Numbered from the stretch's first letter, positions 34,174 through 43,855 are shown. The stretch is DNA of 64,000 nt from an uncultured Clostridium sp. (GCA_903789665.1 CAIFEX010000010.1:27995-91994); one strand, 5' to 3'. Notes: a model not told the origin generated them from the sequence alone. Numbers and translations are program-made.

Positions 34174-35218
34174 ACCCAATTACATAGACATCAACCCACT
34201 TCACACCCCAATTGCTGGCTTCCGAGTTTGAATTGAAAAACAAATCGACTCTATTGCCTTTAATGGCTCCTCCTGTATCTTCCGCTACGGCATAACCATA
34301 GCCTTCCACATAAAGCTTTGTGCCAAGTGGTATTACTCTAGGATCAACCGCTATGGAACTATATTTTTCAGTATCTCTCCTCGCTACAGTTCCCGAAGCA
34401 GTTATACCAAATGCTGGATCTCCAGGCCTCTTGCCTGTACTTTGATAATCTGCAGTATATGCAGTAGCCTTCATTTTAACGGATCTGGCATAATCAATAC
34501 TTTCTCCTCTAGAAAGAGTATTGCCAGTCAATGTACCTACGGCCACTACTTTTTTCACGGGTTCTTTTTTTACAATTTCTCTCATTGTCTTTCTTGAAAC
34601 TTCTTTTCCATTTTCATATGTCACTCTAGTTACAATCTCTTTTTCACCATTTTGTCCTTCTTGTAAAAGTTTTTTATCGCCGTATTTAATCTGTGCATCA
34701 TTTTTTAAAACTGTTTCATACTTTATGGCTCTGCTTTCTTTCAAGTCTTTAATCTGAACCCTAGTCACCACTATTTTCATGCCTCTTAAAATGGCATGTT
34801 CTCTGGATGGATATACCCTATCCAGATTAGAAATTCTAATATTTTCACTTTTTAATAATTTTTCAACACTATCTTCTGCTGACTCCGTGCTTAATTTTTT
34901 TCCATCAACTTCTACTTCAACCCTTACAGCTCTCTTAATCGTCAGCTTGCTTTTATCCTTAACTTTGCTGTCTAGACTAGGTACTACCTTATCCCTTGGC
35001 CCTATCTTAATTCCATTGCTGGCCAAAACCTTTCTATAGCTGTGACCAAGTGTAACAGCTTTTATATTTTTACCATCTACCGAAATTGTCACCGTTTTTC
35101 TCATGTTAAACATCACTAAGGTTAAAATGACTAAACTTATAGATATAACAAATTCCATTTCTATTTTAGGACCACGGGGAAAATATTTCTTCAAGCAAGT
35201 TCCAAACTTCTCCACCAT
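34172..35218 (-). CDS. yabE: YabE-type cell-wall protein: DUF348 repeats, G5 and 3D domains
   Basis: About 348 residues. One N-terminal membrane segment (VISISLVILTLVMF), two DUF348 repeats (TVTISVDGKNIKAVTL..., RVEVEVDGKKLSTES...), a G5 domain (IKYETVLKND...VTYENGKEVSRK) and a C-terminal 3D domain. The 3D domain has its aspartates in MKATAYTADY, AVDPRVIPLGTKLYVEGYGYAVAEDTGG and DLFF. Homologues are resuscitation-promoting-factor-like murein lytic enzymes (MltA-like 3D fold). ATG 35218 with GAGGAGG is preferred over the in-frame 35254. It shares the tatD-yabE-rnmV-ksgA order of B. subtilis. Confidence 0.92.
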   Translation of the reverse strand: MVEKFGTCLKKYFPRGPKIEMEFVISISLVILTLVMFNMRKTVTISVDGKNIKAVTLGHSYRKVLASNGIKIGPRDKVVPSLDSKVKDKSKLTIKRAVRVEVEVDGKKLSTESAEDSVEKLLKSENIRISNLDRVYPSREHAILRGMKIVVTRVQIKDLKESRAIKYETVLKNDAQIKYGDKKLLQEGQNGEKEIVTRVTYENGKEVSRKTMREIVKKEPVKKVVAVGTLTGNTLSRGESIDYARSVKMKATAYTADYQSTGKRPGDPAFGITASGTVARRDTEKYSSIAVDPRVIPLGTKLYVEGYGYAVAEDTGGAIKGNRVDLFFNSNSEASNWGVKWVDVYVIG

Positions 35219-35481
35219 AAAAATACCTCCTCTGGGCAAAAGTACAATATTCATTACCCTGTATAAAACTGTTCTTCAAAATACAAATGCATCCTATGCA
35301 TAAAATTTATAAATAAAATACTTATTTATGATTGCAATAAAAAATAATTCCCATTTGAATCACAGTTTACATTATTTTTAGGTGGTTTTTATATAGACTA
35401 TGTTATAACTATAAATTTAATTACTAAAATATGCAATTTAAGTAAAAAATGTTAACACCTCTTTTTTATTTTACACCATTA

Positions 35482-36252
35482 TTACAAATTAAGCAAGTGT
35501 TTTGTATTGGAAATTGTTATTTTGCTTATCTCTTTTACATCCATATTTTTTATCTCTGCAATTTTATCCATAATAAACCTGATATACTCGGATCTGTTTC
35601 TTCTGCCCCTAAAAGGAACCGGTGTCATATAGGGACAGTCAGTTTCCACTAAAATTCTATTAAGCGGTATCTCTCTTGCCACATCCACAGCTTTTTTCGC
35701 ATTCTTAAAAGTCACCACTCCTGTAAATCCTATATAATACCCCAGCTTTAAACATTCTCTTGCAAATTCAACACTTCCCGAAAAACAATGGATCTCACCA
35801 ACAACATCCTTAAACTGTTTTATTACATCGAAAGTGTCTTTATGAGCTTCCCTATCATGTATAATCACAGGTAAATTGAGCTCTTGTGCTAATTCCATCT
35901 GCTTTATGAACGTGGATTTCTGTACACTTCTCGGTGGGTTTTCCCTGCAATAGTAATCAAGTCCTATCTCTCCTATGGCCTTTACCTTTTTGTTTTTTAC
36001 AAGTTCTTTCAATTCTATTACTGTATTATTGTCAAATTTATCTGCATATTCCGGATGTATGCCTACAGCTGCATAAAATATATCATGCTTTTTAGCCAAT
36101 TCAACAGAATTTCTGGAACCCTCCATGGAAGAACCACAATTTAGTACACCCACAATATTCCCGTCTTTCAGCTCTCCTATGATTTTTTCCCTATCCCCGT
36201 CAAATTGTTCATCATCATAATGTGCATGTGCGTCAAAAATATCCACTGTCAT
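35482..36252 (-). CDS. TatD-family metal-dependent DNase (YabD)
   Basis: 256 residues, full length. Metal ligands: FDAHAHYDD at the N-terminus, EIGLDYY, VIIHDREA, HCFSGS, and VETDCPYMTP. The TatD family has 3'-5' exonuclease activity and takes part in DNA repair and turnover. AGGAGG lies nine bases before the ATG. It is 94 bases downstream of metG, the conserved pairing. The 263-base gap between this gene and yabE shows no feature I can name. Confidence 0.94.
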   Translation of the reverse strand: MTVDIFDAHAHYDDEQFDGDREKIIGELKDGNIVGVLNCGSSMEGSRNSVELAKKHDIFYAAVGIHPEYADKFDNNTVIELKELVKNKKVKAIGEIGLDYYCRENPPRSVQKSTFIKQMELAQELNLPVIIHDREAHKDTFDVIKQFKDVVGEIHCFSGSVEFARECLKLGYYIGFTGVVTFKNAKKAVDVAREIPLNRILVETDCPYMTPVPFRGRRNRSEYIRFIMDKIAEIKNMDVKEISKITISNTKHLLNL

Positions 36253-36346
36253 AATTACATTCCTCCTAATTACAAGTATACATTTTAATTTTAATTATAA
36301 CAAAATACTATCAAAAATATACTTTTTGATAGTATTTTACATATTT

Positions 36347-38284
36347 TTAGCTTATTGTACTGCCTGGAGGAAGTTCCCCTGATATTGAAACTGTACATAA
36401 TTTGCTGTCATCTTCTGAAGCCGCAGACAATATCATCCCCTGAGAAATTTCACCCTTTAATTTTATGGGCTTTAAATTTGCCACTATTACTACATATTTC
36501 CCGACAAGTTCTTCAGGACTATAGTATTTTGCTATACCCGAAATTACCTGCCTTTTTTCCTTTCCTAAATCCAATTGAAATTTAAGTAATTTGTTTGAAC
36601 CTTCTATAGCCTCACATTTCAATACTTTGGCCACTCTGAGATCAAGCTTTTCGAAATCATCTATACCTATTTCCTTTTTGCGAATTTTCACTTTGGATGC
36701 ATTTGCAGAACTCTGATGTTTTTTTAACTCATCCAGCTCCTTCAATTTTTTATCCAAATCTATTCTCGGAAACAGAGCACTACCCTTGTTTATTTTGGTT
36801 CCCGCCTTAGTTCCGTCAAAAGAAGCTGTACTATCCCACGACGTAATATCCACATTAAGTTGTTTATACATCTCCTCACTGGTTTCAGGAAGATACGGTG
36901 AGATACATATTGCAATTATCCTCAAAGATTCCGAAAGGTTATAAAGTACGGTCCCCAGCCTTTTTTCCCTGCCAGCATCCTTAGCCAGTACCCATGGTGT
37001 CGTATCATCTATATATTTATTAGTCGCACCTATAAGTTCCCATATACTGTCCAATGCTTCTGGTATTCTAAGATTATCCATGTTTTTCTCTACCTTTTTA
37101 GGTGTGTTCAATGCTATATCTATAAGTCTACCGTCAACATCATCTTCCCTTCCCGACGGCACAGGTATTATTCCATTAAAATACTTTTCTATCATAGTAC
37201 AAGTTCTGGACAAAAGATTACCCAGATCATTGGCTAAATCCGAATTGATCCTCCTTATAAATATTTCATTGTTGAACAGCCCATCTGAGCCAAATGGTAT
37301 TTCTCTTAGGAGATAATATCTGACAGCATCCGTACCAAAATTATTTACTAAAACCACGGGATCCACCACATTTCCCTTGGATTTGGACATTTTACCTCCA
37401 TTGACCAGAAGCCATCCGTGCCCAAATACTTTCTTGGGAATAGGTTCCCCCAGAGCCATAAGTATTATAGGCCAATAAATGGTGTGAAATCTCAATATAT
37501 CCTTGCCCACCAAATGCAAGTCGGCCGGCCAGTATTTTTTATATAATTCCTGATTTTCGCTGCCGTAACCAAGTGCGGTTATATAATTTGCCAGTGCATC
37601 TATCCACACATATATGACATGTTTCCTGTCGAAAGTCACAGGTATACCCCAATCAAAAGATGTCCTTGAAACACAGAGATCCTGCAGACCCGGCTTCAAA
37701 AAATTATTTATCATTTCATTTTTTCTGGATTCCGGCTGTATAAAATCCGGATGTGATTCGATATATTCTATAAGTCTGGGAGCATATTTTGACATTCTAA
37801 AAAAGTAAGCTTCCTCGCTTGTTCTTTCAACAGGCCTTCCGCAGTCAGGACATTTTCCATCTACCAGCTGAGTTTCAGTCCAAAAAGATTCGCAGGGAGT
37901 ACAATACCAGCCCTCATACCTTCCTTTATATATATCCCCTTGATCATACAGCCTTTTAAATATTTTTTGAACTGCCTTTACATGATAATCTTCCGTAGTC
38001 CTTATAAATTTATCATAGCTTATATTCATCATCTTCCAAAGTTCCTTAATACCAGCTACTATTTTATCCACATATTCTTTGGGACTAACTCCCTTTGCCT
38101 CTGCCAGTCTTTGAATCTTCTGGCCATGCTCGTCAGTACCTGTCAAAAGCATTACATCATATCCAGTAAGTCTCTTAAATCTGGCCAGGGCATCTGCCGC
38201 CACAGTAGTGTAAGTATTCCCTATATGAAGATTTGCAGACGGATAATAAATGGGTGTAGTGATATAATAAGTTTTTTTAGTCAT
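36347..38284 (-). CDS. metG: Methionyl-tRNA synthetase
   Basis: 645 residues. HIGH appears as ANLHIGNTY and KMSKS as KMSKSKGN. The zinc knuckle CTPCESFWTE...CPDCGRPVER is of the two-CxxC type. A C-terminal ~110-residue EMAP/Trbp tRNA-binding domain (DFEKLDLRVAKVL, GQMIL-like QGMILSA) is present. It charges tRNA-Met. The frame is open from 38338, but GGAGA before ATG 38284 marks the start. It is led by a Met T-box with its own promoter. Confidence 0.97.
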   Translation of the reverse strand: MTKKTYYITTPIYYPSANLHIGNTYTTVAADALARFKRLTGYDVMLLTGTDEHGQKIQRLAEAKGVSPKEYVDKIVAGIKELWKMMNISYDKFIRTTEDYHVKAVQKIFKRLYDQGDIYKGRYEGWYCTPCESFWTETQLVDGKCPDCGRPVERTSEEAYFFRMSKYAPRLIEYIESHPDFIQPESRKNEMINNFLKPGLQDLCVSRTSFDWGIPVTFDRKHVIYVWIDALANYITALGYGSENQELYKKYWPADLHLVGKDILRFHTIYWPIILMALGEPIPKKVFGHGWLLVNGGKMSKSKGNVVDPVVLVNNFGTDAVRYYLLREIPFGSDGLFNNEIFIRRINSDLANDLGNLLSRTCTMIEKYFNGIIPVPSGREDDVDGRLIDIALNTPKKVEKNMDNLRIPEALDSIWELIGATNKYIDDTTPWVLAKDAGREKRLGTVLYNLSESLRIIAICISPYLPETSEEMYKQLNVDITSWDSTASFDGTKAGTKINKGSALFPRIDLDKKLKELDELKKHQSSANASKVKIRKKEIGIDDFEKLDLRVAKVLKCEAIEGSNKLLKFQLDLGKEKRQVISGIAKYYSPEELVGKYVVIVANLKPIKLKGEISQGMILSAASEDDSKLCTVSISGELPPGSTIS

Positions 38285-38342
38285 ATTTTTCTCTCCTTCT
38301 TCTCCTGATTTTATAATATGTTTTGACAAAATATACAAACTT

Positions 38343-38646
38343 AAAAAAGCCTCTATATGAAGAAAATTTCTCCATATAGAGGCGCTGCATACACTTTACC
38401 ACTCTATTTTATTTTTATCTCACAATAAAAACCTCACCAGGTAACTCAAAAAATATCTTGATCCTGCTTGAAAATCAAAACTATCATTACCCTGCTCTAT
38501 AACGGCTGCCGCCGTGTTACTTTACTGCCATTTCAAATAACCTGCTCCAGAGCCATATTCATAAGCTATTTTATCACCGGCTTCCACCAAATTGTCGATT
38601 CTCTTTGCATAAAATTGACTTATTACTCTTTCCTTCACTGCATTTA
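38343..38646 (-). ncRNA. T-box leader (Met) upstream of metG
   Basis: Minus strand. Stem I carries the conserved AAAGAGTAA and CAAAGAGA bulge/loop elements and GGTGGAAG. The context GAATATGGCTC places an ATG (Met) specifier at 38556-38554. The antiterminator T-box reads AGAGTGGTAAAGTG with TGGT at 38401-38398, matching the ACCA end of tRNA-Met. The terminator is a 15-bp stem GCCTCTATATGGAGA/...GAGGC with six Ts (38348-38343). A 60-codon open frame lies over stem I by chance. Starved tRNA-Met should allow read-through into metG. Confidence 0.88.
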
Positions 38647-38651
38647 ACAAT

Positions 38652-38680
38652 ATAATATTCCATATATTTTTAACTGTCAA
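38652..38680 (-). promoter_or_regulatory. Promoter of the metG T-box transcript
   Basis: Perfect TTGACA (38680-38675), 17 bases, TATTAT (38657-38652). The -35 and spacer overlap the last codons of the uracil-DNA glycosylase gene. Confidence 0.8.
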
Positions 38681-39245
38681 CATTCTGGTTCCGAAAATCA
38701 TCATATTTTTTCTTTATGTCCTCCAAGTCTTCCCAAAATGGAGCTTTTTTATTCTCATCTCTAAGAATTGCAGAAGGATGAAAAGTGGCAGTCATATAAA
38801 ACCCTTTTCTCTCCACCCATTTTCCTCTATCTCTTGTAATTCTCCAATCTTTTCCCAATATACAATTCATTGCAGTAGCCCCAAGGCAGACAATTATTTT
38901 AGGTTTTACCAGTGCCACCTGATTTCTCAAATGCGGAATGCAAGCTTCCTCCTCTTGTGTATAAGGCGTCCTATTATTTTCCGGCCTGCATTTACAGATA
39001 TTGCATATGTAATAGTCATTTTTCCTATACAGCCCTATGGATTCGAGAGTTCTTGTCAAAAGCTGGCCAGCTCTTCCAACAAAAGGCAGACCAGTTCTAT
39101 CCTCATCCGCACCAGGTGCCTCTCCTATAAACATGATTTTTCCTCCGGGATTGCCATCTCCAAAAACCATATTAGTTCTGTTATCGCCCAATTTACATTT
39201 ATGGCAATTTACACATTCTTCATATAGTTCCTTCCATCTAAGCAA
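38670..39245 (-). CDS. Family 4 (Fe-S) uracil-DNA glycosylase
   Basis: About 191 residues. Iron-sulfur ligands in CVNCHKCKLG near the N-terminus and later CNICKCRP; catalytic GEAPGADEDRTGLPFVGRAG and the C-terminal HPSAIL motif. Family 4 enzymes excise uracil from DNA. A GTG at 39257 abuts its would-be RBS, so a TTG at 39245 with GGAG about 11 bases upstream is the better start. Upstream neighbour spmB lies 65 bases away on the same strand. The metG promoter is embedded in its 3' end. Confidence 0.94.
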   Translation of the reverse strand: MLRWKELYEECVNCHKCKLGDNRTNMVFGDGNPGGKIMFIGEAPGADEDRTGLPFVGRAGQLLTRTLESIGLYRKNDYYICNICKCRPENNRTPYTQEEEACIPHLRNQVALVKPKIIVCLGATAMNCILGKDWRITRDRGKWVERKGFYMTATFHPSAILRDENKKAPFWEDLEDIKKKYDDFRNQNVDS

Positions 39246-39321
39246 TTTAATTCTCACTCCAAACTGTATTTATCAATTATAATAATATTATACAACTAAT
39301 AAGGCTTTATAGAAATACTTA

Positions 39322-39840
39322 TTAAAACATAATCCTAGTTACTACAACCGCAGCTATAATAGCAGACATGTCCGCCATTATAGCTGCCCAAAGAGTATGT
39401 CTTATCTTTTTTATTCCAACAGCACCGAAATAAACTGTCAGTGTATAAAATATGGTTTCCGTAGAACCCATTATTATAGATGACACCCTGCCTATATAGC
39501 TATCCGGGCCAAATTTACTTAGAGTTTCAGCAAATATACCAAGAGCCCCACTTCCCGACAATGGCTTTACAAGTACCAGGGGCACCACCTCTGGAGGAAG
39601 GCCTATGATTTCAACTACAGGCCTTACAAGTGCTATAAAATAATCAAGTGCCTTGGATTCTCTAAATACTCCAACTGCTATTATCATAGCCAGCAGATAC
39701 GGGAATATTTTTATACATATACCAATACCCTCTTTGGCACCCTCTACAAAACATTCATACACTTTGACTCTTTTAAATATTCCATATGTAACCACGATAA
39801 ATACTATTATAGGAATTATAGATTTTATCATATAATTCAA
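39322..39840 (-). CDS. spmB: Spore maturation protein SpmB
   Basis: 172 residues, with several membrane segments and the nucleoside-recognition (Gate) domain pattern: VKPLSGSGALGIFAET, SRVSSIIMGSTETIFYTLTVYFG. Works with SpmA in spore core dehydration. TTG start with AGAGGAGAG upstream. Directly follows spmA with a 31-base gap, so they form the usual spmAB operon. Confidence 0.95.
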   Translation of the reverse strand: MNYMIKSIIPIIVFIVVTYGIFKRVKVYECFVEGAKEGIGICIKIFPYLLAMIIAVGVFRESKALDYFIALVRPVVEIIGLPPEVVPLVLVKPLSGSGALGIFAETLSKFGPDSYIGRVSSIIMGSTETIFYTLTVYFGAVGIKKIRHTLWAAIMADMSAIIAAVVVTRIMF

Positions 39841-39871
39841 CTTATTCTCTCCTCTCTATTTAAAATTCCAG

Positions 39872-40447
39872 TCAAAAATATTTCTCCATTATTTTACAGC
39901 ATATTATTCCAACCACAGCTGCTATTGCAGTTGCTATTATACCTGGAATTATTGTCTCTCCGGGATTTTTCGATCCCACAGCTGCCCTTATGGAAATAAC
40001 TGTAGTGGGTATAAATTGTATACAGGCTGCATTCAGTACCAGAAATAAAGACATATCGTCACTCGCCTCATCTGTCTTACCATTTAACCGTTTAAGTTCC
40101 TCCATGGCCTTTATACCAAAAGGTGTAGCTGCATTAGACAATCCCATCATATTTGCAGTAAGATTCATAACTATCGCCCCTATGGCCTTTTCATCCCCTG
40201 CAGCTTTTTTAAATAATATTTTCAAAACTGGTTTCATTACTCTAGCTATCTTATTTGTAAGTCCGCTTTTCTCCGCTATTTTCATAACACCGCACCATAG
40301 ACACATTATCCCAGCCAGACTTATAACAAGTTTTACTGTTGAATCAGAAGACGAAATAATGGATTTGGATATCTCTTCTCCCCTTCCGCCCAATATCCCG
40401 AAACATATTCCAAAGCACAAGATAAAAAACCATATAATGTTGATCAA
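39872..40447 (-). CDS. spmA: Spore maturation protein SpmA
   Basis: 191 residues, mostly membrane segments, with the Gate-domain signature LWCGVMKIAEKSGL and NLTANMMGLSNAATPFGIKAM. First gene of spmAB, needed for spore core dehydration and heat resistance (known in Bacillus and Clostridium). TTG start preceded by GAGGTGG. Its presence shows the organism forms endospores. Confidence 0.95.
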   Translation of the reverse strand: MINIIWFFILCFGICFGILGGRGEEISKSIISSSDSTVKLVISLAGIMCLWCGVMKIAEKSGLTNKIARVMKPVLKILFKKAAGDEKAIGAIVMNLTANMMGLSNAATPFGIKAMEELKRLNGKTDEASDDMSLFLVLNAACIQFIPTTVISIRAAVGSKNPGETIIPGIIATAIAAVVGIICCKIMEKYF

Positions 40448-40587
40448 AATAATCCACCTCTAATTTACAATAGGTATTATATTTTAATATATGTTAGGTT
40501 CTATACATATAAGCCTATTCTCTATTGAAAATACTTTTTAGGAGTGTTAAATTTATACTGTGATAATTTTTTACTGGAGGTTTTCCA

Positions 40588-40830
40588 ATGACCATTAAAG
40601 ATATAATGAAATATATTGAAAGTGAATACACTATTATAAATGATACCCCCTGTGAAATATGCGGCGGGGACTACATATCCAGAGATTCTGATGTAGCTGT
40701 AATCAATGGAATCCCTTACGATATATGTGATTGCATTTGTTCAGAATGCGGTCATGAAAAAACATTTCAATTTTGCGCTCCTTTCATAGAAGACAAAGAT
40801 TTAAAAAATATAAGGGGAATACTGAATTAA
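40588..40830 (+). CDS. Small zinc-finger protein, YgiT-like
   Basis: 80 residues. Two knuckles, CEICGGDY and CDCICSECGHEK, suggest one bound zinc. Flanking sequence is acidic. YgiT-type zinc fingers are found in MqsA-like antitoxins, but there is no helix-turn-helix and no toxin gene beside it. GGAGG precedes the ATG. It is divergent from spmA and closed by a strong terminator. Function unknown. Confidence 0.75.
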   Translation: MTIKDIMKYIESEYTIINDTPCEICGGDYISRDSDVAVINGIPYDICDCICSECGHEKTFQFCAPFIEDKDLKNIRGILN

Positions 40831-40854
40831 TCAAATATTTTTCAGAAGCGAAAA

Positions 40855-40904
40855 GAAGAAATGCTGTAAAATTGTTTTAAAAAGCAATTTTACAGCATTT
40901 CTTC
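40855..40904. terminator. Strong bidirectional terminator
   Basis: A perfect 20-bp stem GAAGAAATGCTGTAAAATTG with its reverse complement around a 10-base A/T loop, between two convergent genes. TTTC follows on the plus strand and TTTTCGC on the minus strand. Confidence 0.85.
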
Positions 40905-40927
40905 TTTCATATTTTATATTTTGTCTA

Positions 40928-42445
40928 TTATTCTTTTAATTTGGGTATCTCAAATTTTAAATTAGCAGAATTTGATGATACATCCTGTATTGATTTCATT
41001 ATATTAGGTATCTGTTTATAAGCCCAAGCTATATCCGTAGCATATTGGTGCTGCCCCGAATTAGCAGGATTCCATCTCATTTTATAAAGTGTATCTTGAT
41101 TATACGAAGGGTTGTTTATATATTGAGATGCCAGCCAGCTCGCTCCCCCTTCTATAGCCTTTTCCGGAGTAGACCATCCATTTCTATAAGCTGTATCCGT
41201 TCCACCTCTTATGGGATCCTTACCTCCTGCTCCTATTCCAAAAAAATTATACACAGGTGTTCCATAAATATAATTTCCCGCACTGTTTCTAGCACCTCCA
41301 CTTGCAAGCTGCGAAGTACCGTTTCCAGTTTCAAGCAGGGCATGTGATACTAAATAGGCTGCATTTATATTATTGGCTTTAGCCGCATTTAAAAAAGATT
41401 GTCCCATACCTTCAAAAATTCCCTTCCCTTTTAAAAAATCATTTAAGTTATCTACTTCAGTTCCCTCTGTATATGTAAGTTTTAAAAATTGATATTTTCC
41501 ATAACTATCTAAAAAATTATTCGGATTTACATAATACTTTATTTGATTTCTCGAAGCAGTATTGTCCATTATATTTGCAGCCACAAATACAGGTGTACTA
41601 TTACCTTTCAAATCAACTTGAGATTTAACTATATCATCTAAAGACACATTATATGCCAAATAGTCATCGGGATTTACATCCACGTCATCTACACATCTGA
41701 AATAATCTATATAATAATTATCATAGTCTGTGTTGGCATCCCTATGTATCCCCACAGTTCCATCTCTTTTTACATAGATAATAACTTTATACTTCTCTCC
41801 ATTAGTCCCCGAACTCAATGTCTTCGAAGAAATTATTTTGCCATTTTCTTCACTGGTATAGCCATTGGTAAGTTCTGTATAAGATCCATCCGGATCATCT
41901 TGTGCATTCACAAATATTCTGTATTGAACACTTGTCCCACTACTGCAGTTTATAAAAAATTCCTGCTTTTGAGACGATAAAAGAGGCATGTATTCAAAAT
42001 TATCAGAGCTTATATTTGGAAGGTACTGGTAATCAGTTCCATCAGAATAAGCATTAGCCGTAGTAAACTGCAATGTTAGAGGCTTATTTAATTTTTTACC
42101 TGAAGTTGATTCCACAGCATCGTTTATAATTAAATAATACTGTTTTCCCGGTTCATAGCCACCTGTTTTCGGACTTATTAATACAGTATTGGGATTGCTT
42201 CCCAAAGTCACTTCTACAGGAACCGGATTCTTATCTTCATCAGTAACATATATGTTGGAATTATTTACGGTACTCGGTTCCAGATTCCTACTAAATCTAA
42301 CAACCCATTCTTTATTCGTATTTACATCCACTTTGGGAGTTTCCAACGGAGATTGTGCCAGCACCATCTTAAATTGAAATATTAAAATTGTAAATGTAAA
42401 AAATACTCCTAGGGCAAATATCCTTATTTTTTTGTTTTTGTCCAA
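40928..42445 (-). CDS. Secreted N-acetylglucosaminidase with Ig-like domain
   Basis: 505 residues. Signal peptide (1-~31, KIRIFALGVFF...VLAQ). A bacterial Ig-like (SbsA/Big_5) domain comes next at ~35-130 (VRFSRNLEPSTVNNSNIYV, LTLQFTTA), then an unassigned middle domain. The C-terminal LytD/GH73-like glucosaminidase has the catalytic-type Glu in SHALLETGNGTSQLA and VYNFFGIGA. Predicted autolysin cutting cell-wall glycan strands. Transcribed after the polysaccharide deacetylase gene, 36 bases away, so the two wall enzymes probably form an operon. Confidence 0.9.
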   Translation of the reverse strand: MDKNKKIRIFALGVFFTFTILIFQFKMVLAQSPLETPKVDVNTNKEWVVRFSRNLEPSTVNNSNIYVTDEDKNPVPVEVTLGSNPNTVLISPKTGGYEPGKQYYLIINDAVESTSGKKLNKPLTLQFTTANAYSDGTDYQYLPNISSDNFEYMPLLSSQKQEFFINCSSGTSVQYRIFVNAQDDPDGSYTELTNGYTSEENGKIISSKTLSSGTNGEKYKVIIYVKRDGTVGIHRDANTDYDNYYIDYFRCVDDVDVNPDDYLAYNVSLDDIVKSQVDLKGNSTPVFVAANIMDNTASRNQIKYYVNPNNFLDSYGKYQFLKLTYTEGTEVDNLNDFLKGKGIFEGMGQSFLNAAKANNINAAYLVSHALLETGNGTSQLASGGARNSAGNYIYGTPVYNFFGIGAGGKDPIRGGTDTAYRNGWSTPEKAIEGGASWLASQYINNPSYNQDTLYKMRWNPANSGQHQYATDIAWAYKQIPNIMKSIQDVSSNSANLKFEIPKLKE

Positions 42446-42481
42446 TTGTTACACCTCCATAATCATATAAATAACATTAAC

Positions 42482-43366
42482 TCACTCTGAAATATCATAT
42501 TTTTCATTGGCAAGGCGCCTTTCAAATTCGGCCATGCTATGATTTGCATTCACATAAACTCTATTTAGTCGATACAGTCCCTTATTTTTATTAGCCCATC
42601 CTGACTCCGTAGTAAAAGCCATCTTGTATCCGGCATTTTTTAAAGCTTTTATAGTATTTTCATTCCATTCTCCATAGGGATACGCAAAATAATATATTTT
42701 CCTGTTCAATAATTTTTCCAAAAATTCTTTAGAATTCTTCAATGTATATAACTGTTTATCATAGGATAATCTGTCCAATTTATCATGATTTACCGTATGA
42801 CTTTCAATATCTATTCCATACCTTTCCATTTCTTTCAATTGATTTGAAGTGAGAAAATCCTCCTCTTTATCTATCGTACTTGTTATTATAAAAATAGTAG
42901 CTTTAAAGCCAAATTCTTTTAATATTGGGAAAGCATTTTCATAATTATCCCTGTATCCATCGTCAAAGGTGATAACCACTGACTTATCTGGTACAGGTTT
43001 GTCATGAGCTAGAAAATCATACAACTCATTCATAGTAAGTGTAGTGTATCCATTTTCTTTTAAAAATTTCATCTGTTCCCTAAATTTTTCCTTTGGAAGT
43101 CTCAGTTCATTCCCCTTTTCATATTCTATAGAATGATAATACAGCACCGGAACTGACTGGTTATTATATTTTAAATTCTTACCTGTAAATGTCCTGTCTT
43201 TCAATGAGTTCTGGTTGTTCTTTTTATTTATATTTTTTTCTTCACTATTACTATTTTCTGGATTTATTCTATTGCCGATTCCCCCTTTATAGCTCAAAAT
43301 ACCGCAAATTGCAGCAGCAGCAAAAAGTATTAAAGTTATTATAATCAAAAATTTTTTATGAACCAT
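42482..43366 (-). CDS. Membrane-anchored polysaccharide deacetylase (NodB/CE4)
   Basis: About 294 residues. One N-terminal membrane segment (KFLIIITLILFAAAAI), an Asn/Lys-rich spacer, then the NodB domain. Its zinc and catalytic motifs are FDDGYRDNY, SHTVNHDKL and AYPYGEWN. CE4 enzymes remove acetyl groups from peptidoglycan or other N-acetyl polysaccharides outside the cell. The frame is open from 43477; AAGGAAAG ahead of ATG 43366 decides the start. Linked with the glucosaminidase downstream. Confidence 0.93.
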   Translation of the reverse strand: MVHKKFLIIITLILFAAAAICGILSYKGGIGNRINPENSNSEEKNINKKNNQNSLKDRTFTGKNLKYNNQSVPVLYYHSIEYEKGNELRLPKEKFREQMKFLKENGYTTLTMNELYDFLAHDKPVPDKSVVITFDDGYRDNYENAFPILKEFGFKATIFIITSTIDKEEDFLTSNQLKEMERYGIDIESHTVNHDKLDRLSYDKQLYTLKNSKEFLEKLLNRKIYYFAYPYGEWNENTIKALKNAGYKMAFTTESGWANKNKGLYRLNRVYVNANHSMAEFERRLANEKYDISE

Positions 43367-43855
43367 ATTTTCACTTTCCTTACATGTTAATTCTATACAT
43401 CCCATTGATTTAATTATAATACATAAAATTATTAAACCAAAATTTACAGGATTACTTGATTTATGCACATTATACACAAATATTCTGTTTATAACCTGTT
43501 ATTATTTAATTTCAAGATCATATTTAAATGAAATTTATACCATTATATCATAAATAATCCATTATTTATACACATTATACACAATTTTGTGGACAAGATG
43601 TGTATATTTTCAAAACTGCAGTAACCAAATCAAATGATTTATCATATACTATTATCATCCATGCAACTACAAAGCTCATAAATTACAAGAACTATAAATT
43701 AACATTTCCTACTACAAAAATATACCTTTATATCTCACAAAACTAAGGGGATCCATTATCTTCTTAGTTTTTTATCTCTTTTTTCTTAACACCTTTTCAT
43801 TTTTATGATATTATAAAAGTAAGAAAAACTTTTTAAAGAAAGGTGGGGTTGATTT
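43367..43855. other. 489-base intergenic region with DnaA-box-like cluster
   Basis: No credible gene. Two copies of a head-to-tail pair of 9-mers occur: TTATGCACA/TTATACACA at 43461-43478 and TTATACACA twice at 43566-43583. Two inverted near-matches follow at 43588-43596 (TGTGGACAA) and 43599-43607 (TGTGTATAT). Six DnaA-box-like sites thus fall within 147 bases. The rest is AT-rich. Confidence 0.65.

Noticed and set aside
38522..38704. 60-residue open frame upstream of metG
   Set aside because: It overlaps the udg 3' end, the promoter and stem I of the Met T-box, and has no ribosome binding site.
40588..40830. YgiT-like small protein as an MqsA-type antitoxin
   Set aside because: There is no helix-turn-helix domain and no adjacent toxin gene; a strong terminator closes the unit.
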